Positions 25,882 to 35,317 of a stretch of DNA of 52,695 bases are shown here, piece after piece; the first letter of the stretch is position 1, and each line of letters starts with the position of its first letter. Origin of the DNA: DATMBL01 sp050735975 (GTDB taxonomy: Bacteria > Desulfobacterota > Binatia > UBA9968). Below the pieces are notes generated by a model, which saw only the letters and a list, made by a program, of their open reading frames with translations, was not told the DNA's origin and did no database searches. The DNA lies in contig JBOHVS010000089.1 in the NCBI GenBank assembly GCA_050735975.1, forward strand, positions 1 through 52,695, given 5' to 3'. Made by a program: the position numbers and the translations under genes.

Positions 25882-26844
25882 ATGAACGTGCTCATCACAG
25901 GCGGAACGGGGGTTAATGGGACGGTTACGGCGCGACTTCTCGTCAAAGAAGGATTGCGCCCGGTTTTGATGGACAACCGTATGGATTTGACTTTGGTCGG
26001 AGACATCAAGGAGCAGGTCGATTTGGCGACCGGAGATGTGTGCGACCAAGCAGCTTTGGAAAAAGTCATTGACGATTACCGAATCACTCATATCGCCCAC
26101 CTGGCTGCTCTGATGCCTGAGCCTGCGGAGGCCGATCCCCGTCTCGCGATCAAGGTCGGCGTCGATGGCACAGTTAACGTCCTGGAAGTCGCGCGATCGA
26201 AAAACATCAAGCGCGTGGTTTTTACCAGTTCGAAGGCGGCATACGGTGAGATGATTGGTGAACATGGCCCACCGAAGTATTTACCGGTGCGAGAGGACCA
26301 TGTCAGAAATCCCGCGGACGTTTACGGAGTCATCAAGGTCTGCTGCGAGGAGATCGGCAATTATTATCGAAAGGTTTACGGCATAGAATTTTTCGCGCTC
26401 CGCTACTGCACGATCTACGCTCCGGGAAAAGAAGTCCGCCATGGGGCGCTGTCCTTCTACGGCCAACTCATTGAAAAGGCGCGGTCGGGTGAGCAGTGGG
26501 TTATCCCACGAGGCGGAGATCAGCAGAACGATACGGTCTATGTCGGCGATGTGGCGCGATCGATTTATCTCGCGCTTAAAGCGAAGCCGCCGGATGAATG
26601 GATCTTCAACATCGGATGCGGCAGGCCTTCGACGCCACGCGAGTTTCTCAACGCGTTAACCAAGCTCTTTCCCAATCATCAGATCGAGCTTGGTCCCGGG
26701 CCCAGCCAGCTCGGCAGGAGCAAACAGAGCTTCTGCGTTTTCGATATATTCGCGGCGAAGCGATGCCTGGGGTATGAGCCAGCTTATGATGTCGAGAGAG
26801 GCGTACGCGATTACGTGGAAACCCTCGAACGCATTGGGCGGTAA
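25882..26844 (+). CDS. NAD-dependent epimerase/dehydratase (extended SDR)
   Basis: 320 aa. The Rossmann motif GGTGVNG is at residues 7-13 (variant of GxxGxxG), the catalytic Ser is in FTSSKAAYG at about 116-117, and the pair Tyr148-x3-Lys152 is in DVYGVIKVCCEE. Length and layout are those of UDP-sugar epimerases/dehydratases and related nucleoside-diphosphate-sugar or catabolic dehydrogenases. There is no sugar-nucleotide gene nearby; the next gene is a ThDP enzyme, so a role in small-molecule catabolism is as likely as cell-surface sugar synthesis. Confidence 0.8.
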   Translation: MNVLITGGTGVNGTVTARLLVKEGLRPVLMDNRMDLTLVGDIKEQVDLATGDVCDQAALEKVIDDYRITHIAHLAALMPEPAEADPRLAIKVGVDGTVNVLEVARSKNIKRVVFTSSKAAYGEMIGEHGPPKYLPVREDHVRNPADVYGVIKVCCEEIGNYYRKVYGIEFFALRYCTIYAPGKEVRHGALSFYGQLIEKARSGEQWVIPRGGDQQNDTVYVGDVARSIYLALKAKPPDEWIFNIGCGRPSTPREFLNALTKLFPNHQIELGPGPSQLGRSKQSFCVFDIFAAKRCLGYEPAYDVERGVRDYVETLERIGR

Positions 26845-26900
26845 GGTGAGCGAGGCGCCTTTCCCGGCATGACGAAATCATTTGCCTTTGAATTGTCAAT

Positions 26901-26976
26901 CTGAGGCGAGGCCGAAGAATCCTTCGACTGCGCTCAGGACAAGTCTAGATCCTTCGCCTGGAGGCTCAAGGATGAC
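26901..26976. repeat. Dispersed-repeat-like sequence with ATCCTT hairpin
   Basis: Two related units, ATCCTTCGACTGCGCTCAGG and ATCCTTCGCCTGGAGGCTCA, lie in tandem. The second folds as ATCCTT/AAGGAT with an inner GCCT/AGGC stem (26949-26973). Such 'ccttcgactgcgctcaggat' units are familiar as intergenic repeats in many uncultured bacterial genomes; no gene is present. Confidence 0.5.
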
Positions 26977-27030
26977 ACGGTTGGCACGCAGCCTGCCCAA
27001 GAAACAAAACTATCAGATTATGGAGGAAGC

Positions 27031-28827
27031 ATGGCAGAACAAACGAAACCATCAGGCAATCCGGAGATCTGGGCGGCGGGCATCGGCCGCAAGAGCAGAG
27101 CTGAATATGGCTCCGATCTGATGGCTGAGATGCTGCGAGAATTGGGAATCAAATATATCGCGTTGAATCCTGGAGCCAGTTACCGCGGCCTGCACGATTC
27201 CATAGTCAACTTCGAGGGAGAAAAAGGCCCGCAAATGATTTTATGTACCCACGAAGAGATCGCCGTCGGCATCGCCAACGGCTATGCGCGCGCTACTGGC
27301 GAGATCATGGCAACGGGGCTCCACGATATCGTAGGTTTGCAGCATGCGAGCATGAACCTTTTTAATGCTTGGTGTGACCGCACGCCAATTTTGAATCTCG
27401 GTGGCGGCGGCCCGATGAATACCACGAACCGTCGGTCGACGGATTGGGTCCATACGGCCTTGGTCCAGGGCAACATGGTGCGCGAGTTCGTCAAGTATGA
27501 TGATCAACCAAACTCCGTCGAAGCCGTGCCGGAATCTTTTCTCAAGGCCTATCGCATCGCGATGACCGAACCAAAAGGCCCGGTCTACATTTGCCTCGAC
27601 ACCGACGTGCAGGAGGCGAAGATCACTACGCCAATGATCGTACCGGACGCTCGGCTGTTTCGCGCGCCGGCGGCCCCCGCGCCCAACCCGGACGCACTGC
27701 AAAGGGCGGCAGAGTTACTAGTCGAGGCGAAATGGCCGGTTATTATAGCGGGAGAACTCGGGCGAAACCCCAAGGCTTTGCCGGTATTGCTCGATCTTGC
27801 TGAGTTGGCGGGCGCTCCGGTCATCGATTCGGATGGCCGTTACGCGTTCCCCAGCACCCATCCATTGAATCTGACCACCGCGCGGGACGAAGCTCTCCCC
27901 GATGCGGACGTCGTGTTGGCGCTCGACGTCCCGAGCCTCGGCGTCCCATTGGGACCTACGGTGCGGGAGCGCGGCAATTTCGTTCCCGCCGTTAGCCCGT
28001 CGACGAAGATCATACACATCACGTTGTTGGATCTGGAAAGGCAGAGTTGGGTGAGCGATGCCATGTGGCTCATGCCCGTGGCCGTCCCTATCGCTGCTGA
28101 CACTTCGGTGGCTCTCCCGCAGTTGCTCGATCTGGTTCGCGGGCGCCTGAGTGCGGGAAACCAAAAAATCAAAGACCGCAAAACGAAGGTCGAAGCGATT
28201 TACGGCGAGGCGCGCAAGAAGAGTCAGGCCTGGATTGAGAAGACCTGGGGCGAAAAGCCTATTTCCCAGGCGCGCTTCTTTAGCGAGATCAACAAAAGAG
28301 TGCAACGGAGATCATGGGCTCTGGTATCGGCGCACGGTAGGCGGTGGCGTGAGGCGCTCGAAGTTACTGAACCGGCGCACGGGATCGGCGGCGGAAGGGG
28401 AGGAGGCGTTGGTTACGGACTGCCTTCATCTATAGGCGCCGCGCTCGGCCACAAAGGCAGCGGCCGGCTCTGCGTCAGTATTATTGGCGACGGCGACTTC
28501 ATGATGACTTCCAATGCTCTGTGGACAGCCGCCAAGTATGAGATTCCGCTACTCGTCGTCGTGCTCAACAACCGGTCTTACTACAATGACGAAGAACATC
28601 AGGAACGGATGGCTAGATGGCGCCAGCGCCCGGTCGAGAACAAAGGCATCGGTATTCGAATCGAAGATCCCGCGCCCGATATTCCGGCGATAGCCCGCGC
28701 ATTGAGCGTTGAGGGCTTCGGCCCTATTACAGAACCTGATCAGCTTGGCGTAACGCTCGACAAAGCCATTGCGATAATCGATGCTGGAAAGCCGGCGGTG
28801 GTAGACGTGATTACCCAGCCGAGATGA
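27031..28827 (+). CDS. Thiamine diphosphate-dependent enzyme (acetolactate synthase/benzoylformate decarboxylase-like)
   Basis: 598 aa, start after ATGGAGGAAGC. All three domains of the family are present. The N-terminal Pyr domain carries the catalytic Glu75 in LCTHEEIAVGIANGYAR. The middle domain contains 'AAELLVEAKWPVIIAGELGR'. The C-terminal PP domain has the ThDP motif G486-D-G-D to N513-N514 ('IIGDGDFMMTSNALWT', VVVLNNRSYYNDE). Typical ALS regulatory partners are absent. It probably decarboxylates or ligates a 2-oxo acid. It follows an SDR gene and could work with the nearby hydroxyacid dehydrogenase on related 2-oxo acids (inference). Confidence 0.85.
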   Translation: MAEQTKPSGNPEIWAAGIGRKSRAEYGSDLMAEMLRELGIKYIALNPGASYRGLHDSIVNFEGEKGPQMILCTHEEIAVGIANGYARATGEIMATGLHDIVGLQHASMNLFNAWCDRTPILNLGGGGPMNTTNRRSTDWVHTALVQGNMVREFVKYDDQPNSVEAVPESFLKAYRIAMTEPKGPVYICLDTDVQEAKITTPMIVPDARLFRAPAAPAPNPDALQRAAELLVEAKWPVIIAGELGRNPKALPVLLDLAELAGAPVIDSDGRYAFPSTHPLNLTTARDEALPDADVVLALDVPSLGVPLGPTVRERGNFVPAVSPSTKIIHITLLDLERQSWVSDAMWLMPVAVPIAADTSVALPQLLDLVRGRLSAGNQKIKDRKTKVEAIYGEARKKSQAWIEKTWGEKPISQARFFSEINKRVQRRSWALVSAHGRRWREALEVTEPAHGIGGGRGGGVGYGLPSSIGAALGHKGSGRLCVSIIGDGDFMMTSNALWTAAKYEIPLLVVVLNNRSYYNDEEHQERMARWRQRPVENKGIGIRIEDPAPDIPAIARALSVEGFGPITEPDQLGVTLDKAIAIIDAGKPAVVDVITQPR

Positions 28828-28893
28828 TGGAGGAGGGCGCTTTGCGAGTTCGTACGTTGCAGGCCAGCGGGAAGCTAAAGGTAGGAAAGTAAC

Positions 28894-29472
28894 TTATTTT
28901 CGGAGTGCTTGTCTCCTCCGTTTCTCGATCTCTATATCCACTTGCCGTGACTTCTCGGCCGTATATTTGAGCCTCTCCTTCTCCTGAGACAAGATCTCCC
29001 TCTCCTTAATCAAAGCGCGTTTGTCCTCTAACAACTTCTGCTTCTCCTCGACCACTTTCTGTCTCTCATCAACGACCTTTTGGTGCTCTTCAAGTATGAG
29101 GATCCAAACCTTAGCCTGCTCGGTTAAAGGGCTTTGGGGATAGTCTTTGACCAGCGTTCTAAAAGAAGCGAGCGCCCTCGGATAATTTTTCTTGGGATTC
29201 AAAGAATAGGCGGATACCGTACCCATATTGAAAAGCGCGATGTCGGGAGCGGCTTTCCCTTCGGAAAGTATTTTCTGGTTTTCCTGATATGCGCCGGCGT
29301 AGTTTCCTTCTGCTACGAGTGCTTTGCTGCGGCCGAACTGATCCGTCTCTATTTCGCTTTCCAGATTCTTCAACGATTCCAGAATCGTTGCACAACCACT
29401 CAGGAACAAGAAGGCGAGCAGCGCAGCCGCGCACAAATGAGTACGCATGCGATTTTGCTTTGCATCATTCAT
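28894..29472 (-). CDS. QseG-like lipoprotein with coiled-coil tail
   Basis: 192 aa from ATG 29472, seven bases after AAGGAG and overlapping the upstream stop as ATGA; a longer start at 29490 is less well placed. The lipobox is FLFLSGC, giving an outer- or inner-membrane-anchored lipoprotein. The middle has TPR-like helices (ALFNMGTVSAYSL, YPRALASFRTLVKDYPQSP), and the C-terminal 70 residues are a charged coiled coil (KVVDERQKVVEEKQKLLEDK). In enterobacteria the lipoprotein QseG sits between the QseE kinase and QseF regulator genes, and the arrangement here (kinase-like gene, then lipoprotein) is similar. It may link the envelope to that sensor. Confidence 0.75.
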   Translation of the reverse strand: MNDAKQNRMRTHLCAAALLAFLFLSGCATILESLKNLESEIETDQFGRSKALVAEGNYAGAYQENQKILSEGKAAPDIALFNMGTVSAYSLNPKKNYPRALASFRTLVKDYPQSPLTEQAKVWILILEEHQKVVDERQKVVEEKQKLLEDKRALIKEREILSQEKERLKYTAEKSRQVDIEIEKRRRQALRK

Positions 29473-30650
29473 CGCTTTTCTCCTTTCCATATCCCGGCGA
29501 CGATGGAGCCTCTAATTGCATTCCAGGATCCTGCGTACAAATCCCTAGCGCGAGCGATGACGGCTCTTAGGTCTTGCTCGGCTCGAGCGACAAAGCTGTC
29601 GGAATCATGGAAGGTCCGGCGCGTCGAAGCTCTTGGCTCGCGTGTCTCAACAGCGTTCCGCGGTTCATGCCTCCCCACATAGCCAGGAACTTTCGATGGT
29701 TGGCGCAAGCGGGAGAAGCGGCCAATCAAGCGCTCGACTTCGGCAGCCAAAATATCAATGTGCTTGGTTTGTTCCGGAGTGACGTTCGGGATCAGTTCCT
29801 GCTTCAAATAGCTCAGTCTCTTATTGATTGAGATGAGCGGCATTGCGAACTGATCGGTTATCGAACCGACAAAGCTTGCATTTGTCCGGGCTGCGTCTTG
29901 AAGCCTCTGTTTCTCATTGCGCAACACGACTGCAAGATCGTGTATCTCCGGTATCCGAGACAGATCGGATCGGTAGTGGAAATCGTCTTCGGCGTTCTCG
30001 GTCGCTCGCCTCAATTCCGATAAGGGCTTGACGATGCTTTTGCTGATGGCAAATGAAAGAGCAATGCCGAGACCAAGCAAAGCAATCGTCGTCGCAACGG
30101 CAATGTTTCGCGTAGTGCGGGCGGCACTTACAATGGTTTCGAGCTTGTCCCGCAGATGGTTTTGCAGGTGCGCTTTCAAACTAACAAGCTCTCCGAGCAC
30201 GCTTTCCAAGACCTTTTCTTTCTCCTCGCGATAACGGGTCTGGGCGTATGGCTGGCCGGCTCTGACGTACTGGACCTCCTGATCGAATAGCTCGTGGTAG
30301 CGAAGGTGAAATTCTTCCACGCGGGCCAACCGCGCTTTGATTTCGGGCGATTCGGTAAGTGCTTTGAGTTCGTCCATATAACGAACGAAATCTCCTTTGA
30401 ACTGCCGCAACTGATCATGCAGCGGGCGCGCGTGTGTGATAAGAAACTTTCCGGCATACCGGACCTCGGAAAGGAAAACATCAGTCAACTTCTCTTGATA
30501 ATCGATCATGCGACTATCTCCGTTGAGCGCCGTGCGTGCTGAGCTGCTGAGCTGTCCCAGTTGGAGGATGGAATAAGAAGATAGCGCAACCGACATCAAC
30601 AAGATCACCGAATAACCGTATATGAGCCGCCAAAAAATGGGCATAGCCAT
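29469..30650 (-). CDS. QseE/GlrK-like sensor protein lacking the phospho-acceptor His and the ATPase domain
   Basis: 393 aa. A first membrane helix (about residues 9-30), a helical extracytoplasmic part to about 180, a second membrane helix (183-203) and a HAMP linker (KSIVKPLSELRRATENAEDD) match the GlrK/QseE layout. The dimerisation helix follows but the H-box reads T265-D266-Q-F-A-M-P-L where S-H-E-L-R-T-P-L is expected, so the His is Asp. After the helical hairpin the last 75 residues are basic and low in structure, with no N, G1 or G2 box of an ATPase. It cannot be an active kinase. It is followed by the QseG-like gene (ATGA overlap) and preceded 15 bp upstream by a complete kinase. Confidence 0.75.
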   Translation of the reverse strand: MAMPIFWRLIYGYSVILLMSVALSSYSILQLGQLSSSARTALNGDSRMIDYQEKLTDVFLSEVRYAGKFLITHARPLHDQLRQFKGDFVRYMDELKALTESPEIKARLARVEEFHLRYHELFDQEVQYVRAGQPYAQTRYREEKEKVLESVLGELVSLKAHLQNHLRDKLETIVSAARTTRNIAVATTIALLGLGIALSFAISKSIVKPLSELRRATENAEDDFHYRSDLSRIPEIHDLAVVLRNEKQRLQDAARTNASFVGSITDQFAMPLISINKRLSYLKQELIPNVTPEQTKHIDILAAEVERLIGRFSRLRQPSKVPGYVGRHEPRNAVETREPRASTRRTFHDSDSFVARAEQDLRAVIARARDLYAGSWNAIRGSIVAGIWKGEKR

Positions 30651-30665
30651 AGTGGAAATCCTCCG

Positions 30666-33074
30666 TTAGCCCGAAGGGGTTTGAGGAGAGTCTACGCCGG
30701 AATAGTTGCCGGCCGGTGCGGTTCGATGCGCGGGCCCGGTTGGTAGGCGCACCGTAAAAGTGGACCCTTCCCCGACTTTGCTCTGAGCGCTGACCGTGCC
30801 ATTAAGAAGCTCGACAAATGTTTTGACTATATAGAGTCCCAAGCCGGCCCCCGAGTGGCTTCTGGTCGTCGTGCTGTCGATCTGCCGGAATTTGTCGAAG
30901 ATAACGGGCAGCGATTCATTCGGGATGCCCGGTCCCGTATCCGCAACTTTAAACTCTAGCGTCTGTCCTCCATCCAAGGTCTGAACGGATACTGTGATGG
31001 AACCACGCTCGGTAAACTTGATCGCGTTATTGATGAGATTGTTTAGAATCTGCTTCATTTTTATTGGGTCGCTGGCAATGATGGGAAGATCGGAAGAATG
31101 CTCCCATTTCAAAATAAGGTCGCGTTTCAAAGGCATCACATAGTCTGATCGCAATTCGTTCACGAAATTGTTCAGGTCTACGGATTCTTTCTGCACGGCG
31201 ACTGTCCCGGTCTCAATTTTCGTGATCTCTAAGATTTCGTTGATCAAATACAGCAGATGCCTTGCTTGGGATTCTATTTTGTCCGTGCCCTTCTCTTGGT
31301 CGCGGTTCATTTCCCCGAACATCCCCGTCCTTAGACCTTCGGCGTAATTCATAATAATGTTCAGAGGCGTCCTGAGCTCGTGCGACATCACCCCCAGAAA
31401 TTCATCCTTTATTTTGTTTGATTTATCCAACTCGGCAGCCTGATTTCGGGTTTGTTCATACAGCCGGGAGTTGTCGATGGCCATGGCCGCCTGGTTGGCA
31501 AGAGACGCGAGAAAATCCGTCTCCTCGGGACTGAAACCATGTTCGTTCTTTATGTAGAGAGAAAGAACTCCCAAAGCCTCTCCCTTGGCGATCATTGGCA
31601 GTCCAAGGTAAGAAAAAAGATGATGTCTCCGGAAAAACTCAGGGTTCGTGGTTCGAGGATCTATTTGCGCGTTCGGGATAGCCAACGGACGTTTGGTCTT
31701 GAGAACGAAGTTCGGGAGACCTTGTTCGGCTTCAATTTCATTCTGCGCCCATCGACTGCCGTCGAAGGATCGGTGCGCAATGACTTCCGAAGCTCCGGTT
31801 TGCTTAACGATCCAGCTCACCGTGGCGCCGCAGGACGGGAATAACGCCGCGATTTCTTCCAAAAGCCCGCTTAACACGCCCGCAAGGTCGAGGGTAGACG
31901 TGATGGCCAAATTGATGTCATGAAGAGCAGCCTGGCGCTGGCGTTGCCTCTCGATCTGTTCGGATGACGCTTTAGCTTCGGTTTCCCTTTTTTCCAAAGT
32001 ATCGGCCAGATCGTCAAACGTCCGCGCCATATGCCCGAGCTCGCTTTTTCCATAAGGAAGTTGAGTCCGGGCACGCAGATTTCCCGATGCGAGCTGCTTC
32101 GTTGTAGCTACCAGGTTGTGAATGCGGCGGAGAACAAAGAGGTCCGCGCCAAACCATGCCGCGGCCAGGGTTAAAGCCGATAACAATCCGAGAATCGTCA
32201 GGTTATGCACCAAAATGCGTTTGGGCTCTGCGAAAGCCAGCGCGGTGGGGATATCGATGGCAGCATAAACGGTTTGGCCGCCAATCTTTTTTTTCAACTG
32301 GCTGAACGCAAACAATCGCCCGACTCCATCCGCGCCTTCAGCCTCAACCGTTCCGTCGGGATCTCGAAAGGCGGTTCCGGGTCCGGCGAATATGGGCTTT
32401 CCAAGCCAATCTTCTCCTTCCGGGTAGCGGAGCAAGACGGTGCCGTCGCCGTCCACGAGCGCGAACGAGGCTCCGGGATAGAGATGACTTTTTGCTGTGA
32501 TGCGAGTCATCCATGAGAGGTCCAAAACGGCAAAAACAACCGCCCGCAAAAGACCAGGCGATGAAAGTAGCGGGTAGCCGAGGTTGGCGAGGGTCTTACC
32601 GCTCGACGGAATAACGCGAAAGTCGCCGACGGAGAAGTCATGAGTCTCGATCACACGAGTAAGATACAAACCGCCGCGCTTAGCCGGAGAACTCGTGGGC
32701 GGCAACGCGCTGCAAAGAATGTTCCCCTTTAAATCCGCGACACCGAGATCCGCGTACAGAGGCTCGAGTAAGCCCGCGAGGATTTTGCTGCACGCAGCGC
32801 CGGTCTGTTCACGAATCTGTGGAACGCGAGCTAGCGTAATGAGAAGTTGGTGAGCGTTCTCGAGCAGCCTTTCGTGCTCGGCGGCAATCACTCGAGCCGC
32901 TCCAAGCGCATTTCTCTGAACTTCACTGGCTGTCAGATCCCGATGCTTCCTCGCGCTGTATAAAATCACGCCAAAGGCCGGCACGACAGCCAAAAGCAGC
33001 AGGAGAATCACTCGAAACCGCAGACTTGAGAAAAACTCAGCGATGACCATAGGTATGGCGTGGAAGTAGAGCAA
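30666..33074 (-). CDS. Membrane sensor histidine kinase with Cache-like, HAMP and GAF domains
   Basis: 802 aa from TTG 33074; the ATG at 33050 is an alternative start. Order of domains: membrane helix (about 18-38), extracytoplasmic Cache-like region (40-285), membrane helix (288-312), HAMP, a GAF domain (395-545, ending in ANQAAMAIDNSRLYEQT), dimerisation domain with His565 in SHELRTPLN, and HATPase_c with NNAIKF, ADTGPGIP and GLGLYIVK. It has everything needed for autophosphorylation. No receiver domain and no response-regulator gene is in the window, so the partner regulator is elsewhere. It heads a three-gene operon with a degenerate kinase and a lipoprotein. Confidence 0.88.
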   Translation of the reverse strand: MLYFHAIPMVIAEFFSSLRFRVILLLLLAVVPAFGVILYSARKHRDLTASEVQRNALGAARVIAAEHERLLENAHQLLITLARVPQIREQTGAACSKILAGLLEPLYADLGVADLKGNILCSALPPTSSPAKRGGLYLTRVIETHDFSVGDFRVIPSSGKTLANLGYPLLSSPGLLRAVVFAVLDLSWMTRITAKSHLYPGASFALVDGDGTVLLRYPEGEDWLGKPIFAGPGTAFRDPDGTVEAEGADGVGRLFAFSQLKKKIGGQTVYAAIDIPTALAFAEPKRILVHNLTILGLLSALTLAAAWFGADLFVLRRIHNLVATTKQLASGNLRARTQLPYGKSELGHMARTFDDLADTLEKRETEAKASSEQIERQRQRQAALHDINLAITSTLDLAGVLSGLLEEIAALFPSCGATVSWIVKQTGASEVIAHRSFDGSRWAQNEIEAEQGLPNFVLKTKRPLAIPNAQIDPRTTNPEFFRRHHLFSYLGLPMIAKGEALGVLSLYIKNEHGFSPEETDFLASLANQAAMAIDNSRLYEQTRNQAAELDKSNKIKDEFLGVMSHELRTPLNIIMNYAEGLRTGMFGEMNRDQEKGTDKIESQARHLLYLINEILEITKIETGTVAVQKESVDLNNFVNELRSDYVMPLKRDLILKWEHSSDLPIIASDPIKMKQILNNLINNAIKFTERGSITVSVQTLDGGQTLEFKVADTGPGIPNESLPVIFDKFRQIDSTTTRSHSGAGLGLYIVKTFVELLNGTVSAQSKVGEGSTFTVRLPTGPAHRTAPAGNYSGVDSPQTPSG

Positions 33075-33343
33075 CCATTATGCCAGGAGTCCTGTTTGGA
33101 TTTCGTCGCCAGATCAACGAGTTCGGCGATTTTGCTTTTGACTAAATGGCAAAAATCGGTACGAAAGTGACAGAGGGTGACAATTTTTTGCATTGCCGTT
33201 TTTTTTCAGGGGCAGCTCGTGGCTACCGGTGCCGAAAGCGTGATCTGCTTACGAACCGAACGACGGAGGAACGCAGCTTGACGGAAGCGTCCGGCGGGAG
33301 ATAGAGTTGCCTGCCTGAAGAATAATTCCGGGAGGATTAAAAA

Positions 33344-33523
33344 ATGGACCAGAAGCTCGCGCAGAATCTTGCGGTGTTGCTCCAAAAGGAAGGACTCGAA
33401 CCCAAAGAAGGTGATTTGGAGCGTTTCCGACCGCTGCTCGAACAGTATGTGACAACCCTCGAGACTCTTCGCTCCGTTGACGTCGGCCAAGAGGAGATTG
33501 CGGGGACGTTTCACCCCGAGTGA
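33344..33523 (+). CDS. AtzG/GatC-like small amidase partner
   Basis: 59 aa, ATG at 33344 after GGGAGG. The sequence (MDQKLAQNLAVLLQKEGLEP ... ETLRSVDVGQEEIAGTFHPE) has the helix and extended-tail layout of GatC and of the AtzG/DUF4089 small proteins that wrap around and stabilise amidases such as AtzE. It ends 18 bp before the amidase gene, so both are translated from one mRNA. Its size (59 aa) explains why it is easily missed. Likely job: structural partner of the amidase; identification rests on pattern and position. Confidence 0.7.
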   Translation: MDQKLAQNLAVLLQKEGLEPKEGDLERFRPLLEQYVTTLETLRSVDVGQEEIAGTFHPE

Positions 33524-33541
33524 AAGTAAGGAGAATTAGCC

Positions 33542-34936
33542 ATGAGCGCGCCAAACGTACCCCTCCATTATCTGACTATTGATGAAGCGCATAAGCTGAT
33601 TGAGACCCGTTCGCTTTCGCCGGTCGAATTAACCCGCGCGATACTCGAGCGGATCGAAGCCGTCGGCGGCCGGCTCCATGCTTATACCAATCTGATGGCC
33701 GACAGCGCATTGGCAGAGGCGCGGATGGCGGAAGCCGAGATTCTCAAAGGCCATTATCGGGGAGCGCTGCATGGGATTCCAGTCGCGGTTAAAGATCAGC
33801 TCGACGTTCGGAGCGCTCCGGCTGAGATTCGCAAACTGAACGCGAGCGCGGCAGAACGAGTTGCCGATGCGACAGCGGTGATGAAGTTACGAGAAGCCGG
33901 GGCGATCATGCTCGGCAAACTCACTATGAGCAGCATGCCGGGTGAACCGCCACAACCTTGTAATCCCTGGAATTTGAAACGCATTACCGGCGGCTCCAGC
34001 ACGGGCGCGGGCGCGGCGGTGGCAGCGGGACTTTGCATGGGGGCTTTGGGTGAAGACACGGCCGGTTCGATTCGCAACCCCGCTTCGCTCTGCGGCATCG
34101 TCGGGTTCAAAGCAACTTACGGTCGGGTGAGCCGCCGCGGTCTCGCGCCGTTAGGATGGTCACTGGATCACTGCGGTCCCATGACATGGACGGTTGAAGA
34201 TAACGCCCACATGCTGGAGGCGGTTGCGGGGTACGATGCCGAAGATCCAACTTCGATCAATGTTCCCGTTCCCAAATATACCGATGCTCTTAAAGAAGAC
34301 GTGAAAGGGATGGTGATTGGCGTACCACGCCACTTCATCGAAGAGCTTCGCGGCAAAACGGATGCTGAGGTGATGATGCTGGTGGACAAGAGCATTCGCG
34401 AGCTGGAATCGTTGGGTGCCCGCTTTCAGGACGTTACGATTCCAACTATCAAATACGCTACTCAGGCCAATGCGGTAATTTACTACAACGAACACTATGC
34501 CGGGCACAGAGAGGAGGCCAAAACGGCGATCAAAACGGGGGCAACGGCGCGGCGGGCACGAATCTATTTTGGTGTCTTGACCGGCTCTGCCGACTATCTT
34601 CAGGCGCAGCGAATCCGGAGTAAAGTCAAACGAGAATGCTTGGAGGTCTTCCAGAAGGTGGATCTGCTGGCACTGCCATGCCAGTTGAGTACGGCGCCGG
34701 CGTTTGAGGAAGTGGACGCGTTGGACACGCTCCGGAAACACCTCGCCCCCGAGTATCAATCGCCCTTCAATTTGGCCGGACTCCCGGCGATGTCTGTGCC
34801 GTGCGGCTTTTCGAGCTCGAATCTTCCGGTTGCGCTGCAGCTGGTGGGTAGGCCGTTTGATGAAAGAACGGTTTTTCGCGCCGCGTACACATACCAGCAA
34901 CATGCGAGGTGGTACGAAAAGCGGCCGCCGATTTGA
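33542..34936 (+). CDS. Amidase-signature hydrolase (AtzE/GatA-like)
   Basis: 464 aa, start after AAGGAG. The Ser-cisSer-Lys triad can be placed at Lys84 (IPVAVKDQ), Ser152 (ITGGSSTG) and Ser176 (DTAGSIRNPAS); the 24-residue spacing of the serines agrees with malonamidase E2. The enzyme hydrolyses a C-N amide or carbamoyl bond. Together with the small AtzG/GatC-like protein just upstream and a RidA homologue downstream it resembles the AtzG-AtzE-type module for 1-carboxybiuret or related compounds rather than tRNA amidotransferase, since no GatB is nearby. Substrate unproven. Confidence 0.85.
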   Translation: MSAPNVPLHYLTIDEAHKLIETRSLSPVELTRAILERIEAVGGRLHAYTNLMADSALAEARMAEAEILKGHYRGALHGIPVAVKDQLDVRSAPAEIRKLNASAAERVADATAVMKLREAGAIMLGKLTMSSMPGEPPQPCNPWNLKRITGGSSTGAGAAVAAGLCMGALGEDTAGSIRNPASLCGIVGFKATYGRVSRRGLAPLGWSLDHCGPMTWTVEDNAHMLEAVAGYDAEDPTSINVPVPKYTDALKEDVKGMVIGVPRHFIEELRGKTDAEVMMLVDKSIRELESLGARFQDVTIPTIKYATQANAVIYYNEHYAGHREEAKTAIKTGATARRARIYFGVLTGSADYLQAQRIRSKVKRECLEVFQKVDLLALPCQLSTAPAFEEVDALDTLRKHLAPEYQSPFNLAGLPAMSVPCGFSSSNLPVALQLVGRPFDERTVFRAAYTYQQHARWYEKRPPI

Positions 34937-34972
34937 ATCGACCGTTATATATAATGGAGGTAACGGAGCATC

Positions 34973-35317
34973 ATGGAGATCAACAGAATTCAGCCCGGGG
35001 AATGGAACAGCCGGGCGGTCGCGCACGGCAACATGGTTTTTCTGTCCGGTATAGTCGCTGACGACAAGTCCCTGTCGATGAAAGGGCAGACCGAACAGGT
35101 GCTGGCTAAGATCGACGCTCTCCTCTCTACAGCGGGCACGGACAAGTCGCGAATCCTGAGCGCGACGGTGTACTTGGCCGACATCGACCGGAAGGACGAG
35201 ATGAATGAGGCCTGGATGGAATGGGTCGATAGAAAGAACCTGCCGGCGCGCGCCGCCATCGGAGTCGCGCTTACTCCGGGCACGCTGGTTGAGATTATGG
35301 TCTGCGCCGCGAAGTAG
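34973..35317 (+). CDS. RidA/YjgF/UK114 family protein
   Basis: 114 aa, ATG after GGAGGTAACGGAG. The fold is recognised from 'GNMVFLSGIVADDKSLSM' and the C-terminal 'LPARAAIGVALTPGTLVEI'. Arg93 and Glu107 correspond to the ligand-binding Arg and Glu of archetypal RidA, so enamine or imine deaminase activity is possible. The gene follows the amidase by 36 bp and is probably in its operon. Family members often sit with amidases and amidohydrolases of nitrogen catabolism (RutC in pyrimidine breakdown). Confidence 0.85.
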   Translation: MEINRIQPGEWNSRAVAHGNMVFLSGIVADDKSLSMKGQTEQVLAKIDALLSTAGTDKSRILSATVYLADIDRKDEMNEAWMEWVDRKNLPARAAIGVALTPGTLVEIMVCAAK

